From Prolixibacteraceae bacterium (GTDB lineage: Bacteria > Bacteroidota > Bacteroidia > Bacteroidales > Prolixibacteraceae): a stretch of 40,301 bases of DNA. Under the pieces are notes generated by a model, which ran no database searches, was not told the origin of the DNA, and saw only the letters and a list, made by a program, of their open reading frames with translations. A program made the position numbers and the translations under genes. How positions within the stretch are numbered: the first letter of the stretch is position 1; the number at the start of each line of letters is the position of its first letter. Below, piece by piece: positions 16,934 through 25,804 of the stretch. The DNA is taken from NCBI GenBank assembly GCA_023228025.1, contig JALOCD010000032.1, forward strand, positions 1-40,301, in the 5' to 3' direction.

Positions 16934-18412
16934 TTATTTCTTAATGTATTGTTCAGGAATGACAGGCTGATTGGTGGTGAAGTCGTAGAGCGATTGGATT
17001 TTAAGATTAAGTAATTCCAATTTGTAGTTGATCAGCGCTTGTGCGTAGGCCATCTTGTTGTTTGACAGCTGAACCTGAAACAGGTTAAGGTCCATACTGG
17101 TCAAGTCACCGTTTTTAAACCGCTCGAGGTTGATGTCGTAAGTAAGTTGTGAGTTGGTTTGATTTTTTATGGCAATTGAGATTTGATCCTGAAGATTGCT
17201 AAGGTTTCTAATCACCTGCCTGATATCAACTGTGATCTGTTTATTTTGGTTGGAATAATTGAGCTTTTGGGTATTGATCACAGCTTGTTGTGCCCTTATT
17301 TGTGCGGCACGTTGGCCCCAGTCGAATATGGGAATGTTAAAAGAGAGACTAACCTTCGGGCTTTTTGTTGGTTTGTCGTAAATCTGGCTCAAGGTCGGAT
17401 CATCTCCTGAGAGTCCTATGGAAAGCGCCATATCGCCCCTGAATTCGTTCATCGATTTCACTTGTATAAGGTCAAACTGTGAATTTTCGATATTGATCTC
17501 TCTTTGGCGAAGCTCCATTCGACTGGCAAGTCCATGCTCGATAGCTTTTTTCCCATCAACCACGATGGGTGTTACAGCGACATCTGTCATCACAGAGATC
17601 TCTTCAAAAATGTCCATCCCGATGTATTGCTTGAACTGATCTTTGATATTCTCCAGTTGGACGCGGGCGGATGCCTTGCTTGATTTGGCCGTTTCGAGGT
17701 TTACCTCAGCCTGGAACAGTTGCTCCTTGGCAGCCAGACCTGCATCCACCTTGTTTTTGATGATCTCGTAACTTTTTTGGGTATTCAGATTCTCTTCTTC
17801 TTTGATGGTAAGGCTCATCTGGGCCATGTAGACATTGTAGAAATACTGGGTTACGGTTTTTTCCATTGACAGCCTTTGAATGGCATAGCCCAACATGGCA
17901 TTTTCATTGTCCAGTTCGAGCGTTTTAAGTGACCATTTGGTCCTGTTATAGGTGAACAGAGGCTGCGTGATGGACAGATAAAGATTATTGTAAAAAGCCT
18001 CATTGGTATTGGAAGTACCCAACGCATCTGAGGTATTGGATTGCCAACCAAAAGTATTGATGAGTGATATTTTCCCATCAGTAGGTAAAAAAGGCTGATC
18101 AACCCTGAAAGTACCCGACGAATTGATGATTTCATTGGTAAACCACTGGGAGGTGCGGCTATCAAATTTACGGCTGTTACTGTAATCGATCGGTGCAACA
18201 TTCAGTGCAAATTTCGATTTTAATGCTGCACGCTGGGCATTCAGCGATTCCCTTGTCCTTTCCAGGTTGAGGATTGTACTCTGAATGCTTGGACTGTTTG
18301 AAACAGCGATCTCCATCGCTTTTTCCAGTGTGAGTATTGTTTGCCCCTGAGATTCAAGATGAAATACCAGAAGCAGGCTTACGAAAGATAGAAATGTTGT
18401 TATTTTTTTCAT
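16934..18412 (-). CDS. TolC-family outer-membrane channel protein
   Basis: The frame is open up to 18463, but ATG at 18410-18412 is preferred. It places a signal peptide (MKKITTFLSFVSLLLVF) at the N-terminus and leaves a 16-bp gap to the upstream gene instead of a 35-bp overlap. The 492-aa product has the duplicated TolC pattern: LEKAMEIAVSNSPSIQS near the start, long helical regions with paired repeats (about 160-260 and 360-470), and internal beta strands. It should form the trimeric exit duct of the pump. The adaptor follows 24 bp downstream. Confidence 0.93.
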   Translation of the reverse strand: MKKITTFLSFVSLLLVFHLESQGQTILTLEKAMEIAVSNSPSIQSTILNLERTRESLNAQRAALKSKFALNVAPIDYSNSRKFDSRTSQWFTNEIINSSGTFRVDQPFLPTDGKISLINTFGWQSNTSDALGTSNTNEAFYNNLYLSITQPLFTYNRTKWSLKTLELDNENAMLGYAIQRLSMEKTVTQYFYNVYMAQMSLTIKEEENLNTQKSYEIIKNKVDAGLAAKEQLFQAEVNLETAKSSKASARVQLENIKDQFKQYIGMDIFEEISVMTDVAVTPIVVDGKKAIEHGLASRMELRQREINIENSQFDLIQVKSMNEFRGDMALSIGLSGDDPTLSQIYDKPTKSPKVSLSFNIPIFDWGQRAAQIRAQQAVINTQKLNYSNQNKQITVDIRQVIRNLSNLQDQISIAIKNQTNSQLTYDINLERFKNGDLTSMDLNLFQVQLSNNKMAYAQALINYKLELLNLKIQSLYDFTTNQPVIPEQYIKK

Positions 18413-18428
18413 GTTATATAATATGGTG

Positions 18429-21400
18429 TTAACGTTCTTTGACAAGTTTAATGGCATCCGCATAGATTGTGCGGGCCTTGGTATTGTTGGTCAGTTCAAC
18501 CCTGGCAGAATCAGATGAGAAATGGTAGGTCCCCATCTCAACCCAGGTACTCTCCCTGTTATCGGGTTTCAATATGGGATGATCGGTGCCATCGTCGTGG
18601 ATCACATTAAAATTGTATGTCTCTTCGGGTTGGTTGCCGTCCCTGTTCCATCCGAAACGAATTTTGGGGATGTATGCCCAAATCTTATAGTAACCTCCCT
18701 CTTTGATCGGAACACTCCAGACAGCCTTTCTTTCGCCGGTCCCACCTTTGCAATAATAGGCAGAGCGAATCTGTTTACCATAAAACTGTTCATTGGTGGT
18801 AAGCGTCCACTCTACCTGTGGGTTCCACATGTTCATCCCTTTGTATTTAAGATCATCTTCCTGAACCTCCCTGGTGAACAATCGCTTGATGAAACTTTTG
18901 GAAATAGGCTGAACCAGCCTGAATCCGGGATCTTCAGTATCAGCAATAATTTCGGTTGGTTCATCGCCATTCGTGTAGGGAATAATCTCCTCTTTGTCAG
19001 ATCCTTCTCCTTTAGGGTCAATTTCGAGCTTCTCGAACCGTTGTGAAATGGTTGATGGCAGATTGTGCGAAGCATAGGTATTGATGGTCATGGAACGTGG
19101 ATCCCTGTTCAGGAGAAAAGTCATTCGTTTCGACTCTTTGGCTCCGATCACAACTGTCTTTTCGATGTTGTCGTCGTTACCTCCGCCACCCATCATCATT
19201 CTGCGGCCACCGCCACCACCGCCTCCCATTCCGCCGAGCCGGAAGGTTACCGTAATTGCCCCTGCGATATTTTCTGTATTGGTTAGTGTGAAAGCTACAA
19301 CAGATTTTATCTGGTCGTCTTTCTGGATTTTAAAGGCCTTGGTATCGATAAGGATGTAGCCGGGAAGTGCGACAGAGGTATACCATTTCGGCAAGTATTG
19401 ATCCAAATCGAGATTGAAGCTGTTTCGCATCTCAGCATTGAGCTCCTCGACGGGGATTGTTCTGAATTTTCGCTCCTCCAAAAAACTCCTGATGAAATCT
19501 TCAAATTTTTCCGGACCAACGGCTCCCTTCATCAGCGCGAAAAGAAATCCGCTTTTGGTTTGGATCACATTGTTCAATACATCTGTATCTTCCTGTTTCT
19601 CCAGGATATCGGCAAACGATTTGCTTTGAAGCGCAATATTCCCTTTTTCATCACCAGACAGACCCATCATATTGCGCATGAAGTTGTTGCCTCCGTCGGT
19701 AGCGCTCCTGGAGAGGTAGGATTCAACTACGCGGTTGGTGATTGGATATGCAGATGATGAGATGTAATTGATGTAATTGTAGTAATTGGGAAAGATAAAA
19801 TATGGGTTGAGCACATCGGCGGCAAAATTTACATTTGGACCTCCGCCACCGATCCGGATACCACCAAAGTTCATCTGGTTGACTTTGCTATTGAAAAAGG
19901 TTTCGTTGATGAACCTTTTCAGGTAATTGGCTTCGGTTTCACGGGGAGAGATGGTCTCGTTGTGATCCCGTGCGTTGTTCTGGGCAAATTTTTTCGCCAG
20001 GGCAAAATTTGCGCCAGACAACTTGAAACCGCCTTCAGGCAGGTAAACAGTTTCTGGCTGCACTTGTTCACCCGCGCTACTCCAGGCATGGTTGAAAGAG
20101 CAGAACTGAACCGGTATTTCGATCAGTTGAAGCCTTGCATAGGGATATTCGCGACGGATCTTGATCTCCCAGGTCTTCTTCAGGTCACGGATCACGGGAA
20201 CGGCTGAGTCACCAAGAACCTTGAAATATTCATCAAAACGGTTGTGTCCCTTAAAGAAACTCAATGTGTAGTTCACTTTATCAACCTGAAGGGAACGGGT
20301 TTGATAATTTCCTGCTACCACTGCAATTTGGGTCAAAGGCTGTTCCGGTACAAATAAAGTAGTACCGTCGGTTTCCTCAGTTTTCTTTCCTTGTGACAGG
20401 ACAGTCAGGCCTTTTGCCGCTTTTACACTAAGCCGGTAGTTCGAAAATTGGGTTGCCAGCCAGTTGAGCCCTTTGGATGAATAACTGATTCCCGCCGTAG
20501 GATACCACCTGGTCTCAGGGGTTAAAAGAAGGTAATCTGGAGTTATGAAGGCATGTTTCTTGTCGTTTACGCCGCCTGAATTGTTTTTCCAATTTTCTAG
20601 TTGCAAAGGGGTCTGGTCGAGGTAACAGAATGATTCATCTATGGTACCTTTGTATTGGATGCTAATCTGCAGCGAGTCGCCGGGCTGCAATGGCCTGTCG
20701 GGTTTAATTTTAATGAGCTGCAACTCCCTGGAAAAACCGGCGCCGGTGAGTTTGACGACTTCGAGCCCCGGATTCAGTGTAAGCACAAACTCATTGATGG
20801 CATCTTTGGCTGCATTTTTTATTCCTAATGCAGCGGTCGCTGAAATTTGATTTCCCAAATGCTCAAGCTCTATTTGACAGGATGTTACCTGAACAACTTT
20901 AAGATTGGCGTAATTGTTGTTCAGCGTTACCATCTCCTTACGGTGATTCTCTTCACTGTTGATGTTCATGATGTAGATGAAACCCAGAAGAAGACCCGTA
21001 CCTATGAAAACTCCGGCGAAGATCATGACAACCTCCTTGACAAATCTGGATTGGGATAGTCTTTTTAACAGTAATATGGTGAGACAAATAAACCCAAGAC
21101 CCAAAAAGAAGTAGATTCCCCTGTGAACCAAAATCTCTTTTATATTGCCGAATCCAACCATCTCCGACCATGTCATTGGTAACTTAAAGGACATGTAATC
21201 AAATATATAGTGGTATTTATTCTGTAGATAGAACAGTGTTGCTGCGATGTAACCAAGCAATACCAGGAATGTAACTGCCTGGTTTTTAATTACTGACATC
21301 AGGAAGAAAGAGAATCCCATAATGAAAATCAGCGTTGGGATACTGATCAGCAGAAAATAGTAGATATAGGGTAGAAAGTTGAACCTGGTATATGGAGATG

Positions 21401-21806
21401 CAATGTTAAAAATGGCAACCATTCCCAGTGCTATGGCATTCAACATCACAAAAACCCAAATATTCCCAAGTGTTTTGCCGATAACATAATCGGCATTGGT
21501 GATGGAACGCATGTAAACCACTTCTGTTGTATCCAGCTTCTTGTCCTGCTTTAAAAATTCAGAGGCCAGAAAGACCGCGATAACAGCCTGTGCCAAATTG
21601 ATAATGTAAAGGTTTGTGAAAGGGATCATCGAAGGCAGGGCGATCATATCCCCATTTGGCCATCCTACAACGCCTGATTGAGTTCCGAAGTTGTAAAAAA
21701 AGACAAAAACCAGCGACAAAATGGAAAAAATACGGAAGAACCAGCTTCTGAACAGCGTGATGGATTCGTATTTGGCTACGGCTATGATGTTGTGAATTGC
21801 TCTCAT
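18429..21806 (-). CDS. ABC permease fused to M1-like domain and golvesin-like C-terminus
   Basis: In this 1125-aa protein, residues 1-285 carry about seven TM segments of an ABC-2 permease. Residues 300-810 resemble the substrate-facing half of Bacteroidota permease/M1-aminopeptidase fusions: ETRWYPTAG at 431-439 and a degenerate exopeptidase-like strand QVQPETVYLPEG at 581-592. No HExxH zinc motif occurs in the protein, so peptidase activity is unlikely. A Gly/Met-rich loop lies at 858-876. Residues about 990-1123 (YYKIWAYIP, TYNFNVIHDDGTDHP, then STWVEMGTYHF) match the golvesin C-terminal/xanthan-lyase CBM-like pattern. Its partner ATPase lies 26 bp upstream, TolC 16 bp downstream. The extracytoplasmic part probably binds substrate or envelope components; this is inference. 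Confidence 0.85.
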   Translation of the reverse strand: MRAIHNIIAVAKYESITLFRSWFFRIFSILSLVFVFFYNFGTQSGVVGWPNGDMIALPSMIPFTNLYIINLAQAVIAVFLASEFLKQDKKLDTTEVVYMRSITNADYVIGKTLGNIWVFVMLNAIALGMVAIFNIASPYTRFNFLPYIYYFLLISIPTLIFIMGFSFFLMSVIKNQAVTFLVLLGYIAATLFYLQNKYHYIFDYMSFKLPMTWSEMVGFGNIKEILVHRGIYFFLGLGFICLTILLLKRLSQSRFVKEVVMIFAGVFIGTGLLLGFIYIMNINSEENHRKEMVTLNNNYANLKVVQVTSCQIELEHLGNQISATAALGIKNAAKDAINEFVLTLNPGLEVVKLTGAGFSRELQLIKIKPDRPLQPGDSLQISIQYKGTIDESFCYLDQTPLQLENWKNNSGGVNDKKHAFITPDYLLLTPETRWYPTAGISYSSKGLNWLATQFSNYRLSVKAAKGLTVLSQGKKTEETDGTTLFVPEQPLTQIAVVAGNYQTRSLQVDKVNYTLSFFKGHNRFDEYFKVLGDSAVPVIRDLKKTWEIKIRREYPYARLQLIEIPVQFCSFNHAWSSAGEQVQPETVYLPEGGFKLSGANFALAKKFAQNNARDHNETISPRETEANYLKRFINETFFNSKVNQMNFGGIRIGGGGPNVNFAADVLNPYFIFPNYYNYINYISSSAYPITNRVVESYLSRSATDGGNNFMRNMMGLSGDEKGNIALQSKSFADILEKQEDTDVLNNVIQTKSGFLFALMKGAVGPEKFEDFIRSFLEERKFRTIPVEELNAEMRNSFNLDLDQYLPKWYTSVALPGYILIDTKAFKIQKDDQIKSVVAFTLTNTENIAGAITVTFRLGGMGGGGGGGRRMMMGGGGNDDNIEKTVVIGAKESKRMTFLLNRDPRSMTINTYASHNLPSTISQRFEKLEIDPKGEGSDKEEIIPYTNGDEPTEIIADTEDPGFRLVQPISKSFIKRLFTREVQEDDLKYKGMNMWNPQVEWTLTTNEQFYGKQIRSAYYCKGGTGERKAVWSVPIKEGGYYKIWAYIPKIRFGWNRDGNQPEETYNFNVIHDDGTDHPILKPDNRESTWVEMGTYHFSSDSARVELTNNTKARTIYADAIKLVKER

Positions 21807-21832
21807 TTTCTAGTAGTATTAGATATTTCAGA

Positions 21833-22729
21833 TCAAATCTCGATCCATTTCTGGTTGAGTTCATTTTCCATAAAATTGACGTAGGCATGTTCCAGGTTGG
21901 GTTCGATGCGCTCGCCAAGGTAGCCGTTGATCTCCTTGGATACCACCTGAACCTCCCAGCCTTCCTCCGAAGGAATGGAAGAGATGATCGGGTATTTTTC
22001 CTGAATCTCAAAATATTCCGTCTCGGTGGCTGTGATTTTCCAAACGTTCTGTTTGGCAAGGTTAATCAGATGTTCAGGAGAACCTTTGTATGAGAGGACC
22101 CCTTTGTTCATCAACGCCATATCGGTACAGGTACTAGAGATATCGCCAACAATGTGGGTGGATAGGATGATAATCACATCTTGGTCGCTTACCCTGGTAA
22201 GCAGGTTCCGGAAACGGATCCGTTCTTCAGGATCCAAACCAGTGGTAGGCTCATCCACGATGATCAGCCTGGGATCGCCGATCAGCGCCTGTGCAATTCC
22301 CAGCCTGCGTTTCATACCACCCGAGAGGTTGTTGGCAAAGCGGTTACGGGCCTCATACAGTCCAACCTCTTCGAGCATTTTCTCAACAATCTCCCTCCTG
22401 CTTTTGCCATTGGTCAGGCCAGCCAGTCGGGCAGCATAATCGAGGAATTCGTATGTCTTTAATTTGGTGAAGAAACGAAAATCCTGGGGCAGGTAACCGA
22501 GCATGGAACGGATCTCCTTGCGGTCTTTCATCAGGTCCAATCCATTGACAAGAACTTGTCCGGAAGAGGGTTTCATCAGCGTAACCAGGATTCTCATCAA
22601 GGTTGATTTCCCGGCGCCATTGGGTCCCAGCAAACCAAACATACCACTCTCTATGGTCATGTTTATATCCTTAATAGCGTGATTGCCATTGGGGTAGACT
22701 TTATTGAGTCCTTTGATCTCAATTCTCAT
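21833..22729 (-). CDS. ABC transporter ATP-binding subunit, first gene of export operon
   Basis: The 298-aa ATPase has Walker A GPNGAGKST (35-43, K41), Q82, signature LSGGMKRRLG (135-144), Walker B IIVDEP with D159-E160, and H192 in the H-loop. It powers an ABC-2 type exporter, presumably the 1125-aa permease 26 bp downstream. Its C-terminal extension ends in IEPNLEHAYVNFM, parallel to VKPVLEEAYLCIL at the end of the RND-ABC fusion, so the two ATPases look like paralogues within one operon. The 202-bp gap upstream must hold the operon promoter; I see no clear TAnnTTTG there. Confidence 0.95.
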   Translation of the reverse strand: MRIEIKGLNKVYPNGNHAIKDINMTIESGMFGLLGPNGAGKSTLMRILVTLMKPSSGQVLVNGLDLMKDRKEIRSMLGYLPQDFRFFTKLKTYEFLDYAARLAGLTNGKSRREIVEKMLEEVGLYEARNRFANNLSGGMKRRLGIAQALIGDPRLIIVDEPTTGLDPEERIRFRNLLTRVSDQDVIIILSTHIVGDISSTCTDMALMNKGVLSYKGSPEHLINLAKQNVWKITATETEYFEIQEKYPIISSIPSEEGWEVQVVSKEINGYLGERIEPNLEHAYVNFMENELNQKWIEI

Positions 22730-22847
22730 ACGCGATTTATCTTAAGTATATACCTGTTAGTAAAGGTTAATCATTAGTAATTACTGTACTTTGACTTACA
22801 ATGATGTCAATGGTTTAAATGGAAAATGAAAGGTACATGAAAACCAT

Positions 22848-22886
22848 TAAAAAACTCACAAAATGACATTCATTTATGTGAGTTTT
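22848..22886 (-). terminator. Rho-independent terminator after the GntR cassette
   Basis: Arms AAAACTCACA (22851-22860) and TGTGAGTTTT (22877-22886) pair, and inner AAATGA/TCATTT extends the stem to 16 bp with one bulged A. On the minus strand the stem is followed by a run of T. It lies about 45 bp past the stop of the 22932-23621 gene and separates the cassette from the export operon. Confidence 0.75.
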
Positions 22887-22931
22887 AATAAAATATTTAA
22901 AAGAAAATTAAATGGACTAACAATTCTCAGA

Positions 22932-23621
22932 TCAGTTGGTAGTCTGAATTTTGCTCGAAGCATCTTTTTGAAGAGAAATTTGATTGGCCTGCCGTAGCCA
23001 GATCCTGGAACCATCAGTCAAATTTCCGTAAATTGTATTTAAATTACTCATTATTCTGGCATCAGATTTTTGAAGATCTATTTTCAAGGTGTCAATACCA
23101 AGGTTGTTTACATGGATATTTGATTTGTTCCTTGCAACAATATTCAGAAGCTGAAAAGTCTTTTTCTGATCTTTGATCTGATAGATTTCCAGCCTGCTGT
23201 GATCCAAATCCAGGGACAAATTTGCCTGGTTGAAATGGGTAAGATTCACCGTCGAATTCTTTGCTATGATTCTTTTTAGCGGAACTATAACATGGATTTT
23301 GATAAAGAGAATGCTTTTTTCTGATCTTTGATCTGAGAACTTTAACGTGTCACCTATGAGGGTGTATTTCAAATCCGGAGCCACTGAATCCTTCATAAAG
23401 AATACGCTAATAATCGATGAATCACTTTGAATCAACTCAAATCTCCTGCTGTCGTTGATGCAGAGCACTTTAAATGGCGAAATCGTTTTTTTGATCACTT
23501 TAAAATCGACCTGAAATTTATTGCTCATCCGTCCGGTTATATGTAGGTAGACAGCACCAGCCAGCATAAGCAGTGCGATGGTGGAAAGCATGGTAATAAA
23601 TATGATTTTACTTGTTTTCAT
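22932..23621 (-). CDS. Membrane-anchored protein, possibly DUF2807-like
   Basis: The 229-aa protein has one N-terminal TM or signal-anchor segment (about residues 7-28) and an outside part made of short beta strands with alternating small and hydrophobic residues (NSTVNLTHFNQANLSLDLD, NKSNIHVNNLGIDTLKIDL). This repetitive pattern resembles the head-GIN/DUF2807 putative adhesin fold that often accompanies YtrA-type regulators, but I cannot assign it firmly. It is the last gene of the GntR/ABC cassette (9 bp after gntR) and is followed by a terminator. Function is unknown. Confidence 0.6.
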   Translation of the reverse strand: MKTSKIIFITMLSTIALLMLAGAVYLHITGRMSNKFQVDFKVIKKTISPFKVLCINDSRRFELIQSDSSIISVFFMKDSVAPDLKYTLIGDTLKFSDQRSEKSILFIKIHVIVPLKRIIAKNSTVNLTHFNQANLSLDLDHSRLEIYQIKDQKKTFQLLNIVARNKSNIHVNNLGIDTLKIDLQKSDARIMSNLNTIYGNLTDGSRIWLRQANQISLQKDASSKIQTTN

Positions 23622-23630
23622 CTTGGTCTA

Positions 23631-23987
23631 TTAGTTATTTGGTTCAAAATAGGGTTTAAGTTCTTCAAAAGTGATTCCAAGCATCCGGGTTTGCCGCACA
23701 ATAAGAGGTAAGTCAATTTCAAAAAATTCTTTTCTTTTCCAGTCACGGATAATCTGAACGGCCTCCGTACTTACGTAGAAACCGATTCCTCTTTTGTTGT
23801 CAATGATTCCGCGCACCTGTAGTTCGGTGTATGTGCGCATCACGGTATTCGGATTGACGCCCATTTCTGTAGCCAGGTCGCGGACAGACGGGATCTTTTC
23901 ACCCGGAGGATATTGTCCCCCGATCACCTTCTCCGAAATGCTGTCGGCAATCTGGAGAAAGATGCCTTTGGTATTTTTGAATTCCAT
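23631..23987 (-). CDS. GntR-family regulator, YtrA subfamily
   Basis: The 118-aa protein has the short YtrA layout: a winged helix-turn-helix at residues about 8-75 (IADSISEKVIGGQYPPGEKIPS, then VRDLATEMGVNPNTVMRTY) and a C-terminal helix pair of about 40 residues for dimerisation, with no large effector domain. YtrA regulators control adjacent ABC transporter genes, often in response to cell-envelope stress. Here the gene is third in its own cassette, 2 bp after the membrane subunit, which is unusual because it often comes first. A likely operator is at 25623-25642 in the cassette promoter, implying autoregulation. Confidence 0.92.
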   Translation of the reverse strand: MEFKNTKGIFLQIADSISEKVIGGQYPPGEKIPSVRDLATEMGVNPNTVMRTYTELQVRGIIDNKRGIGFYVSTEAVQIIRDWKRKEFFEIDLPLIVRQTRMLGITFEELKPYFEPNN

Positions 23988-23989
23988 GG

Positions 23990-24783
23990 TTAAACCTCCT
24001 TCTCTTTTATTTTAAACCAGGTAATGGTTAGTAAACACAAATTGATTAGGGTTGATAGGATGGCATACAAGGCTATTGCTTTTTTTTCACTGTCAACGAA
24101 CTGGATACTGTTATGCTCTGGATAATATATCCTGGGATTTAATCCTTTTCTCAGAAGATAAGAGAACAAACCATATCCGGCAATAATCAATGAAAAAGTG
24201 AACATGGTTTTTAACAACGGTGATTTTGAAAAGTGGCTTGCACCTGTAAAGACAGTGATAAACATAAATAAAATCCCCTGCACCAATAATACCTTAGCCC
24301 ATCCATCAAACTTACCCTGATTGTTTATTTCAGTATATGCTTCACCAAATGAAAATTTATAATTTGTCAATTCAGGAATAAATGAATGCACCACAGCGCC
24401 TTCAATATTGGCCACGAGCCAAAAGAAAACAGGCATTAGGACGATGAAAACGACAACCCTATTCAGCAGTTCAAACACAAATTTCTCGGTTGAAGAGGCC
24501 GGTAACATCAGGTAGACCATGCTTTTCTCTTGGTGCGAAAGGCCGGAAATGAGAGGCCGGTATAGATTATTCCTGTTATAAAAAAAAGGAAGGTGAAGGT
24601 GATCATGTAATTTTTGTTTTCCCACCGGGTAAAATGTGAAATGTATTGAAACCAGACTAAAAGTAGAAACAGGATCCCGGCAAATCCAGCCAATGAAATT
24701 CCTATCAGCTTTTTATTGATAAGGAACGATTGTTTGCCCAAAAGCAGCAACCGCTGAAATGAAAATTGATGATTTGTTTGCAT
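23990..24783 (-). pseudogene. ABC cassette membrane protein interrupted by a frameshift
   Basis: Two overlapping frames together encode one membrane protein of about 265 aa. The first, from ATG 24783, runs through two TM segments and ends ...FPAFRTKRKAWST at 24508. The second continues from the same spot as EKSMVYLMLPASSTEKF and has four further TM segments, ending at 23990. The expected text is FRTKEKSMVYLMLPAS; a missing base near 24520 (AAGAGAAAAGC instead of AAGGAGAAAAGC) explains the break. It lies 4 bp after the ABC ATPase gene and before gntR, so it should be the membrane partner. The break is either a true mutation or a sequencing error in an A/G-rich stretch. Confidence 0.8.
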
Positions 24784-24787
24784 GGTA

Positions 24788-25600
24788 TTATCCGATTTTT
24801 TTCCCGTTTGTAACTGCATTAAAAAGTAATTCGATATCCACCTCGGTCTGGACTCCTCCGTTAGGTACTATCAGTCTGTAACCACCCGGGACTGCCTCGC
24901 TGTAAATTACCCCTTCAACATTTGCAGATGTTTCAGAGATAAAATTTACTTTTTGTGAGATTTCTGCGATGGTCCGCTGGAAAATAACCCTTCCGTTGTC
25001 GAGTACAATGATTTTATCAATCAGGTTTTCAACATCTTTCACCTGATGGGTTGAGATGATTACCAACTGATCTTCGTCGAGCGAACCTGCAAGGATTTTA
25101 CGGAACAAGGCCTTGGAAGGAATATCAAGGCCGTTGGTTGGTTCATCCAATACCAGCAACCGGCAACGTGTGGCCAGTGCAAATGCGATCAGGAATTTTT
25201 TCTTCTGGCCATGTGAAAGCTTGTGTAAATATCTTTCTGCATGAAGTTCAAATTCAACCAGAATCCTGTCCATCATCTCCCGGTCAAATTTTGGATAGAA
25301 TGGCGCGTAAGCTTTGCAATAATCGCTGATTGAAATGGAAGGGAAGTAAAACTCCTCAGGAACCAGAAAAACATCGTTCAGCATGGGTACTACCCGTTTT
25401 TTTGGAATGTAACCAAGCACCGACAAGTTTCCTGAAGAGGGATGAAGCAGTCCGGTAAGCAGTTTGAGCAGACTGGTCTTGCCTGCGCCGTTCTTTCCCA
25501 GCAATCCGGTGATGCTGCCTGCTTCGAGATGTGCCGATAAGCCATCGAAAAGTGCCTGTTGCCGGGGATAAGCAAAATGAAGGTCTTTAATCTGGATCAT
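24788..25600 (-). CDS. ABC transporter ATP-binding protein of GntR cassette
   Basis: The frame extends to 25648, but ATG at 25598-25600 gives the standard start MIQIKDLHFAYP and a 270-aa product; the longer version would run back into the promoter's operator. Motifs: Walker A GKNGAGKT (35-42), signature LSHGQKKKF (Gly-Gly replaced by His-Gly), Walker B LLVLDEPTNGLD, H-loop STHQV. This YtrB-like ATPase energises the frameshifted membrane protein 4 bp downstream. Function may be lost if that partner is truly broken. Confidence 0.93.
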   Translation of the reverse strand: MIQIKDLHFAYPRQQALFDGLSAHLEAGSITGLLGKNGAGKTSLLKLLTGLLHPSSGNLSVLGYIPKKRVVPMLNDVFLVPEEFYFPSISISDYCKAYAPFYPKFDREMMDRILVEFELHAERYLHKLSHGQKKKFLIAFALATRCRLLVLDEPTNGLDIPSKALFRKILAGSLDEDQLVIISTHQVKDVENLIDKIIVLDNGRVIFQRTIAEISQKVNFISETSANVEGVIYSEAVPGGYRLIVPNGGVQTEVDIELLFNAVTNGKKIG

Positions 25601-25622
25601 AAATCTAAATTTACTGTTTTGG

Positions 25623-25642
25623 TGTACTACTAAACTAATACA
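25623..25642. promoter_or_regulatory. Probable GntR/YtrA operator
   Basis: TGTACTA and TAATACA form an imperfect inverted repeat (6 of 7 matching) with a 6-bp spacer. It sits directly downstream of the -7 element, covering the expected transcription start of the ABC-gntR cassette, a normal place for repression. Confidence 0.6.
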
Positions 25643-25645
25643 GTG

Positions 25646-25678
25646 CAAATATAAATGATAATATTTCAGATTACCAAA
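25646..25678 (-). promoter_or_regulatory. Bacteroidota-type promoter of ABC-gntR cassette
   Basis: On the minus strand, TTTG (25678-25675) is followed after 21 bp by TATATTTG (25653-25646), matching the TTTG-N19~21-TAnnTTTG consensus. The start codon is 45 bp downstream. Confidence 0.7.
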
Positions 25679-25804
25679 TATTTTAAGGAATTATGCTGAG
25701 AATTTTGGATTCGGTCCTCGAGTCGGTCGAAAGGTTGGATTTTCGATTTAAGCAGGCACGAATTAGCATATCTGCGGCTGCGAGGGGAAAATGAATAAAG
25801 AAAA

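Noticed and set aside
18413..18463. Seventeen-residue N-terminal extension of the TolC protein
   Set aside because: It would bury the signal peptide and overlap the upstream gene; the internal ATG at 18412 fits better.
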